Shown here: piece after piece, positions 14,475 to 18,501 of the stretch
How positions within the stretch are numbered: position 1 is the stretch's first letter
Layout: each line of letters begins with the position of its first letter
Source of the DNA: JANYIP01 sp031394045
GTDB lineage: Bacteria; Actinomycetota; Actinomycetes; Prado026
Length of the DNA stretch: 18,501 bases
Reading direction: 5' to 3'
Assembly (NCBI GenBank): GCA_031394045.1
Contig: JANMWN010000008.1
Location: 1 to 18,501 of the forward strand
Notes under the pieces: model-generated
The model's input: only the letters and a program-made list of their open reading frames with translations
Database searches by the model: none
What the model was told of the DNA's origin: nothing
Translations under genes and position numbers: made by a program

Positions 14475-15323
14475 TCAGCCTCCCACGGTGACTGAGGTGA
14501 TGGTGACCGGCGTGGCGGGTGCCCCGTCGCCACCACCGCCCTTGATGCCGCCCGCACCGATCGCCTTGAGGACGTCCAGCCCGCCGACGACGGTGCCGAA
14601 CGGCGTGTAGTTCGGCCCCAGCGTCGAGTCGGCGTACACCAGGAAGAACTGGCTGCCGTTCGTGATGGCCTGCCCGGTGTTGGCCATGGCGACCGTTCCG
14701 GCCGGGTACGTGGCACCGGCGAGGTTCTCGTCGGCGAAGACGTAGCCGGGACCGGAGGACCCGGTGCCGGTGGGGTCGCCGCACTGAAGCACGTTGAGGG
14801 TTCCCGCGGTCAGCCGGTGGCAGGGTGTGCTGTTGTAGAACTTCGCCTTGGCCAGGTGCACGAACGAGTTGACGGTGCAGGGGGCCTTGGACGCGAGCAG
14901 CTTGACGGTGACGATCTTGCCGCCGAGCAAGATCGTCGCGGTCTCGGTCGCGGGCTTGGTCGGCGCGCTGGTCGGGGGCAACGCCACCGGGCGGGCCGCG
15001 GTGCCCGAGGCGGTGTACGTGCACTTCGCCGGGCTGCCGTCCGTCGGGATGATGGCGGCCGGGGTGGGCGTGGCGCTGTCCGTGGGGCTCGTGGTGTCGC
15101 CGGCCGTGGGTTGCTGCGATGCCCCGGCGTTGGTCGAGGTGCCGTCGCCCTTGACGACCTTGGCCAGGACGGCGAACCCGACGACGACCACGACGGCCAC
15201 CACGACCGCCGTCGCCACCTGGTAGCGCTTGCGCCGCTTGGCGGCCTCGTCGGCGCGTTTGGCCTGCTGGCGCTCGTACTTGGCGCGGGCGAGCTCGCGC
15301 TCGCGCTTGTTGCTGGCGGGCAA
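14475..15323 (-). CDS. Membrane-anchored cyclophilin-type peptidyl-prolyl isomerase
   Basis: 282 aa from TTG at 15323, chosen because AGGAG lies 7 nt upstream, no ATG or GTG occurs between it and position 15430, and the protein then starts PASNKRERELARAKYERQQ, the usual basic leader of this family. One membrane helix at 36-56 anchors it; a Ser/Thr/Pro linker (60-95) leads to an extracytoplasmic cyclophilin domain (about 126-282). Motifs: VNSFVHLAKAKFYNSTPCHRLT with catalytic-position Arg170, LQCGDPTGTGSSGPGYVFADE, AMANTGQAITNGSQFFLVY and FGTVVGGLDVL. Four Cys (101, 149, 168, 181) lie outside the membrane and could form disulfides. It would assist folding of exported proteins. It is upstream of DUF349 in one operon. 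Confidence 0.93.
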   Translation of the reverse strand: MPASNKRERELARAKYERQQAKRADEAAKRRKRYQVATAVVVAVVVVVGFAVLAKVVKGDGTSTNAGASQQPTAGDTTSPTDSATPTPAAIIPTDGSPAKCTYTASGTAARPVALPPTSAPTKPATETATILLGGKIVTVKLLASKAPCTVNSFVHLAKAKFYNSTPCHRLTAGTLNVLQCGDPTGTGSSGPGYVFADENLAGATYPAGTVAMANTGQAITNGSQFFLVYADSTLGPNYTPFGTVVGGLDVLKAIGAGGIKGGGGDGAPATPVTITSVTVGG

Positions 15324-15330
15324 GGTCGTG

Positions 15331-15335
15331 CTCCT
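15331..15335 (-). promoter_or_regulatory. Ribosome binding site fixing the cyclophilin TTG start
   Basis: AGGAG on the minus strand, 7 nt before TTG 15323. It is the only good site in the upstream 100 bp and decides the non-ATG start. Confidence 0.7.
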
Positions 15336-15387
15336 GTCGGTCGAGCGGTCGGTCTGCGGTCGGTCAGCCTTCTGGCGGGGCGCCGAC

Positions 15388-15393
15388 AGTCTA
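15388..15393 (-). promoter_or_regulatory. Candidate -10 element of the cyclophilin-DUF349 operon
   Basis: TAGACT on the minus strand, the same hexamer as before yajC and rel. The predicted start near 15381 gives a leader of about 58 nt. It lies in the 197-bp divergent gap 15324-15520. No -35 recognised. Confidence 0.4.
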
Positions 15394-15437
15394 GGCGTGC
15401 ACGCGCAACTGGTTCGCTGCTCCCGACGTCGCGCCGG

Positions 15438-15443
15438 TACCCT
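15438..15443 (+). promoter_or_regulatory. Candidate -10 element of the hydrolase-hisS-aspS operon
   Basis: TACCCT fits TANNNT and would start transcription near 15450, almost on an in-frame ATG at 15452. This allows either a leaderless start at 15452 or a 70-nt leader to the GTG at 15521. No -35 match. Confidence 0.35.
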
Positions 15444-15506
15444 CGACCGGGATGTCATCGAACCGACACCAACCCGAGATGCAATTCCCCTCAACCTCAG
15501 CCCCAC

Positions 15507-15512
15507 AGGAGG
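15507..15512 (+). promoter_or_regulatory. Ribosome binding site fixing the hydrolase GTG start
   Basis: AGGAGG, a strong Shine-Dalgarno match, 8 nt before GTG 15521. It favours this start over the upstream in-frame ATG at 15452. Confidence 0.75.
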
Positions 15513-15520
15513 CGTACGCC

Positions 15521-16213
15521 GTGCTGGTCGCCGGTTTCCCTGCCGCGATGTTCGCGACCAACTGCTACGTCGTCGCGACCGGTCCCGGCCAGGAGTGCCT
15601 GGTCGTGGACCCGGGGGTCGGCGTGGAGGACGAGCTGGACGAGCTGCTGCGCGAGCACCGGCTGCAGCCGGTCGCGGTCCTGCTCACCCACGGGCACCTC
15701 GACCACGCCTTCTCGGTCACGCCGGTGTGCGGGGCCAAGGGTATCCCGGCGTACGTCCACAGCGCCGACCGCTACCGCCTCGAGGACCCGATGAGCACGC
15801 TGGGGCCGCAGCTGAGCGAGATGTTCGCCGGGCGGCTGACCTGGACCGAGCCCGACGACGTGCGTGTGATGACCGACGGCGCGGTCCTCGCCCTCGCGGG
15901 GCTTGAGATCGTGGTCGACCACGCCCCCGGCCACACCGAGGGATCGGTGCTGTTCCGGGCGGCCGCTCAGGCTGACCTGCCGCCGCTCTGCATCAGCGGC
16001 GACGTGCTCTTCGCGGGCAGCATCGGGCGTACCGACCTGTCCGGGGGCGACCCCGCGGCGATGGAGCGGTCGCTGCGGGACAAGGTGCTGCCACTGGCGG
16101 ACGAGACGATCGTGCTGCCGGGGCACGGACCGCAGACCACGATCGGCGTCGAACGGGTCAGCAACCCGTACCTGCGGGACGCCGCCCGCTCTGCGCCCAC
16201 CCGGGGAGTGTGA
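15521..16213 (+). CDS. Metallo-beta-lactamase-fold hydrolase, glyoxalase II-like
   Basis: 230 aa from GTG at 15521. The metal-binding motif THGHLDH is at 56-62, with His138 (PGHTEG), Asp161 (ISGDVLFAGSIGRTD) and His202 (LPGHG) completing the two-metal site. It begins MLVAGFPAAMFATNCYVV, a start shared by many actinobacterial relatives next to hisS. The GSIGRTDL segment is typical of the glyoxalase II/thioesterase subgroup, so it probably hydrolyses a thioester or similar small ester; the substrate is unknown. An in-frame ATG at 15452 could add 23 polar residues if the message is leaderless. It ends 7 bp before hisS; the pairing with hisS is conserved in Actinomycetota, for reasons that are not clear. 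Confidence 0.92.
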   Translation: MLVAGFPAAMFATNCYVVATGPGQECLVVDPGVGVEDELDELLREHRLQPVAVLLTHGHLDHAFSVTPVCGAKGIPAYVHSADRYRLEDPMSTLGPQLSEMFAGRLTWTEPDDVRVMTDGAVLALAGLEIVVDHAPGHTEGSVLFRAAAQADLPPLCISGDVLFAGSIGRTDLSGGDPAAMERSLRDKVLPLADETIVLPGHGPQTTIGVERVSNPYLRDAARSAPTRGV

Positions 16214-16220
16214 GCCGCCG

Positions 16221-17570
16221 ATGAGCCGACCCACCGCCCTGTCCGGGTTCCCCGAGTACCTGCCCGCACAGCGCATCGTCGAGCAGGACGTCCTCGGGCG
16301 GATCCGCCGGACCTTCGAGCTCAACGGTTTCGCGTCGATCGAGACCCGCTCGGTGGAGCCGCTGGACCAGCTGCTGCGCAAGGGCGAGATCCAGAACGAG
16401 GTGTACGTGCTGCGCCGGCTGCAGGCCGCGGAGGGCGACGGTGACGCCGGCATCGGGCTGCACTTCGACCTGACCGTGCCGTTCGCCCGGTACGTGCTGG
16501 AGAACGCCGGCCACCTCGACTTCCCGTTCCGGCGGTACCAGATCCAGCGTGCCTGGCGGGGCGAGCGACCCCAGGAGGGCCGCTACCGCGAGTTCGTGCA
16601 GGCCGACATCGACGTGGTCGACCGCGAGACCCTGGCCCCTCACTACGAGGTCGAGATCCCGCTGGTCGTCGGGGAGGCGCTGCGCGGCCTGCCGATCCCG
16701 CCCGCCCTGGTGCAGGTGAACAACCGCAAGCTGGCCGAGGGCTTCTACCGCGGCGTGGGTGCCGAGGACCCGTCCGCGGTGCTGCGGTCGGTGGACAAGC
16801 TGGACAAGATCGGCCCGGACCGGGTGGCTGCGCTGCTGGTCGCCGAGGCAGGCCTGTCGGAGACCGCGGCGCGGGCCTGCCTCGACCTGGCCGGCATCCG
16901 CTCCTTCGACGCCTCGTTCGCCGAGCACGTCACCGCGCAGGCCACCGCGCTCGGCGTCTCGAACCCGATGCTGGACGAGGGCCTCGAGGAGCTCGTCCGG
17001 GTGATCGAGGCGACGTCGGCCGCGTCGCCGGGCCTGGTGATGGCCGACCTGCGGGTGGCCCGCGGCCTCGACTACTACACCGGCACTGTCTACGAGACGC
17101 TGCTGCAGGGCCACGAGGACCTCGGCTCGGTCTGCTCGGGCGGACGCTACGACTCCCTGGCCAGCGACGGGAAGACGACGTACCCCGGTGTTGGCATGTC
17201 CATCGGGGTCTCCCGGATCCTCGGCCGGGTGCTCGGCCGCAAGCTGGCCGTCGCGTCCCGCTCTGTGCCCAGCGCCGTGCTGGTCGCGGTCGCCGACGAG
17301 GAGGCCAGGGGCGCCTCGAACGCAGTGGCGGCGTCGCTGCGTGCACGCGGCATCCCGTGCGAGGTGGCGCCCTCCGCCGCGAAGTTCGGCAAGCAGATCC
17401 GGCACGCCGAGCGGCGTGGCATCCCGTACGTCTGGTTCCCAGGGACCGGCGAGATCAAGGACATCCGCTCGGGTGACCAGGCCCCGGCCGACCCGAGCAG
17501 CTGGGCACCGCCCGCCGAGGACCTCTGGCCCACCGTAGAAGCAGCAGAACCCGAGGAGCAGAACCTGTGA
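16221..17570 (+). CDS. hisS: Histidyl-tRNA synthetase
   Basis: 449 aa from ATG 16221; the open frame extends upstream only as a shadow of the hydrolase. It charges tRNA-His (class IIa). Motif 1 region is around 15-52 (AQRIVEQDVLGRIRRTFELNG, then LDQLLRKGEI), motif 2 is FRRYQIQRAWRGERPQEGRYREFVQADIDVV (about 103-133), the histidine-specific loops are DLTVPFARYV and RGLDYYTGTVYE (281-292), and motif 3 is GVGMSIGVSRI (323-333). A C-terminal anticodon-binding domain (about 355-449) includes VLVAVADEEA and KQIRHAERRGIPYVWF. This slightly longer form with VQVNNRKLAEGFYRGVG is common in Actinomycetota. Its stop overlaps the aspS start (GTGA). Confidence 0.97.
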   Translation: MSRPTALSGFPEYLPAQRIVEQDVLGRIRRTFELNGFASIETRSVEPLDQLLRKGEIQNEVYVLRRLQAAEGDGDAGIGLHFDLTVPFARYVLENAGHLDFPFRRYQIQRAWRGERPQEGRYREFVQADIDVVDRETLAPHYEVEIPLVVGEALRGLPIPPALVQVNNRKLAEGFYRGVGAEDPSAVLRSVDKLDKIGPDRVAALLVAEAGLSETAARACLDLAGIRSFDASFAEHVTAQATALGVSNPMLDEGLEELVRVIEATSAASPGLVMADLRVARGLDYYTGTVYETLLQGHEDLGSVCSGGRYDSLASDGKTTYPGVGMSIGVSRILGRVLGRKLAVASRSVPSAVLVAVADEEARGASNAVAASLRARGIPCEVAPSAAKFGKQIRHAERRGIPYVWFPGTGEIKDIRSGDQAPADPSSWAPPAEDLWPTVEAAEPEEQNL

Positions 17571-18501
17571 TCCGCACCCACGAGGCCGGCAGCCTGCGCG
17601 CCTCCCACGCCGGCGAGACCATCACCCTGGCCGGCTGGGTGGCCAGCCGACGTGACCACGGCGGGGTGGCCTTCCTCGACCTCCGCGACGTCTCGGGCGT
17701 GGTGCAGGTGGTCGTCCGCGACGCGGCCGTCGCCCACGGGCTGCGCAACGAGTACTGCCTCAAGATCGTCGGTGAGGTGACCCTGCGCAAGGAGGGCAAC
17801 GCCAACCCCGACCTGGCCACCGGCGACATCGAGGTGGTGGCGACGTCGGTCGACGTCCTGAGCGAGTCGGCGCCGCTCCCGTTCCCGATCGACGACCGGA
17901 CCGAGGTGGGCGAGGAGGCGCGGCTGCGCTACCGCTACCTCGACCTGCGCCGCCCTGCCCCCGCGCGGGCGCTGCGGATGCGGTCCGACGTCAACCGCTA
18001 CGCACGGGACGTGCTGCTGGCGCGTGACTTCGTCGAGATCGAGACACCGACGCTGACCCGGTCGACGCCCGAGGGTGCGCGCGACTTCCTCGTGCCCGTA
18101 CGCCTGCAGCCAGGGCACTGGTACGCGCTGCCGCAGTCGCCCCAGCTGTTCAAGCAGCTGCTCATGGTGGCCGGGATGGAGCGCTACTTCCAGATCGCGC
18201 GCTGCTACCGCGACGAGGACTTCCGCAAGGACCGGCAGCCTGAGTTCACCCAGCTCGACATCGAGATGTCGTTCGTCGAGCAGGACGACGTGATCGAGGT
18301 CGGCGAGGCGGTGGTCCGCTCGATCTGGACCGGCGTGCTCGGCCACGAGATCGGCCCGATCCCGCGGATGACGTACGCCGACGCGATGCGCCGCTTCGGC
18401 TCCGACAAGCCGGACCTGCGGTTCGGCCTCGAGCTCACCGACCTGACGGCGTACTTCGGGCAGACGCAGTTCCGGGTCTTCCAGGCCGAGCACGTCGGGG
18501 C
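17567..18501 (+). CDS. aspS: Aspartyl-tRNA synthetase (3' partial)
   Basis: About 311 residues are visible from GTG 17567, which overlaps the hisS stop and has GAGGAG (17553-17558) 8 nt upstream; the frame is open to the window edge. The N-terminal OB-fold anticodon-binding domain reads MIRTHEAGSLR, GWVASRRDHGGVAFLDLRD and VQVVV (1-105). The class IIb catalytic core begins with YRYLDLRRP and the motif 1 region (FVEIETPTLTRSTPEGARDFLV). Next come QSPQLFKQLLMVAGMERYFQIARCYRDEDFRKDRQPEFTQLDIEMSF, which is motif 2, and the start of the GAD-type insertion (AYFGQTQFRVF). It charges tRNA-Asp. Many Actinomycetota use a non-discriminating enzyme that also makes Asp-tRNA-Asn for GatCAB; I cannot decide this here. 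Confidence 0.96.
   Translation, partial: MIRTHEAGSLRASHAGETITLAGWVASRRDHGGVAFLDLRDVSGVVQVVVRDAAVAHGLRNEYCLKIVGEVTLRKEGNANPDLATGDIEVVATSVDVLSESAPLPFPIDDRTEVGEEARLRYRYLDLRRPAPARALRMRSDVNRYARDVLLARDFVEIETPTLTRSTPEGARDFLVPVRLQPGHWYALPQSPQLFKQLLMVAGMERYFQIARCYRDEDFRKDRQPEFTQLDIEMSFVEQDDVIEVGEAVVRSIWTGVLGHEIGPIPRMTYADAMRRFGSDKPDLRFGLELTDLTAYFGQTQFRVFQAEHVG

Noticed and set aside
14470..15024. N-terminal extension of the DUF349 frame
   Set aside because: It is antisense-frame shadow of the cyclophilin gene; GTG 14469 has a ribosome binding site and begins a sensible protein.
15324..15520. T-box or other riboswitch before hisS/aspS
   Set aside because: The leader is too short and lacks a T-box sequence or terminator; the hydrolase gene separates it from hisS.

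Overview
The window comes from a GC-rich chromosome of the phylum Actinomycetota. The evidence is the strong G/C third-position bias, the frequent GTG starts, the stop/start overlaps between genes, and the gene order ruvC-ruvA-ruvB-yajC-secD-secF-apt-rel followed by a cyclophilin, a metallo-beta-lactamase-fold hydrolase, hisS and aspS. This order is a well-known actinobacterial backbone; Mycobacterium tuberculosis keeps a looser version of it. Codon style and the single-domain Rieske protein would fit a Nocardioidaceae-like (Propionibacteriales) organism, but that placement is a guess.

Positions 1-3907 form an accessory block. It holds the 3' end of a DUF222/13E12-type HNH endonuclease gene, a convergent P-loop kinase-like gene with two hexanucleotide repeat tracts inside it, a 5'-truncated GNAT acetyltransferase remnant, a phosphotransferase (APH-fold) gene and a complete GNAT acetyltransferase gene joined by stop/start overlaps, and a convergent membrane acyltransferase (acyltransferase-3 family) with a Gly/Ala repeat tail encoded by twelve 9-bp units. 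Both convergent gene pairs overlap at their 3' ends.

Positions 3908-12777 form the conserved plus-strand block. A perfect palindrome matching the actinobacterial LexA (SOS) box lies on the predicted ruvC promoter, so the Holliday-junction operon ruvCAB is probably DNA-damage inducible. yajC, secD and secF encode the Sec translocon accessory complex. SecD carries a long Pro/Ser/Thr insert in its extracytoplasmic region. apt (adenine salvage) starts on the secF stop codon. A bifunctional (p)ppGpp synthetase/hydrolase (rel) follows behind its own candidate -10 element.

Positions 12778-15323 are minus-strand: a membrane-anchored cyclophilin with a TTG start, a three-repeat DUF349 protein 5 bp downstream, and a small Rieske ferredoxin-like protein that looks leaderless. 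Positions 15324-15520 are a divergent promoter region. From there the plus strand carries a glyoxalase II-like hydrolase, hisS, and the 5' part of aspS, which runs off the window.

No tRNA, rRNA, CRISPR array, insertion sequence or prophage gene was recognised. I found no convincing undescribed multi-gene system. The items most worth a second look are the in-frame short tandem repeats in three genes, the SOS box, the frame-independent GTAC codon-pair preference, and the gene remnant in the accessory block.
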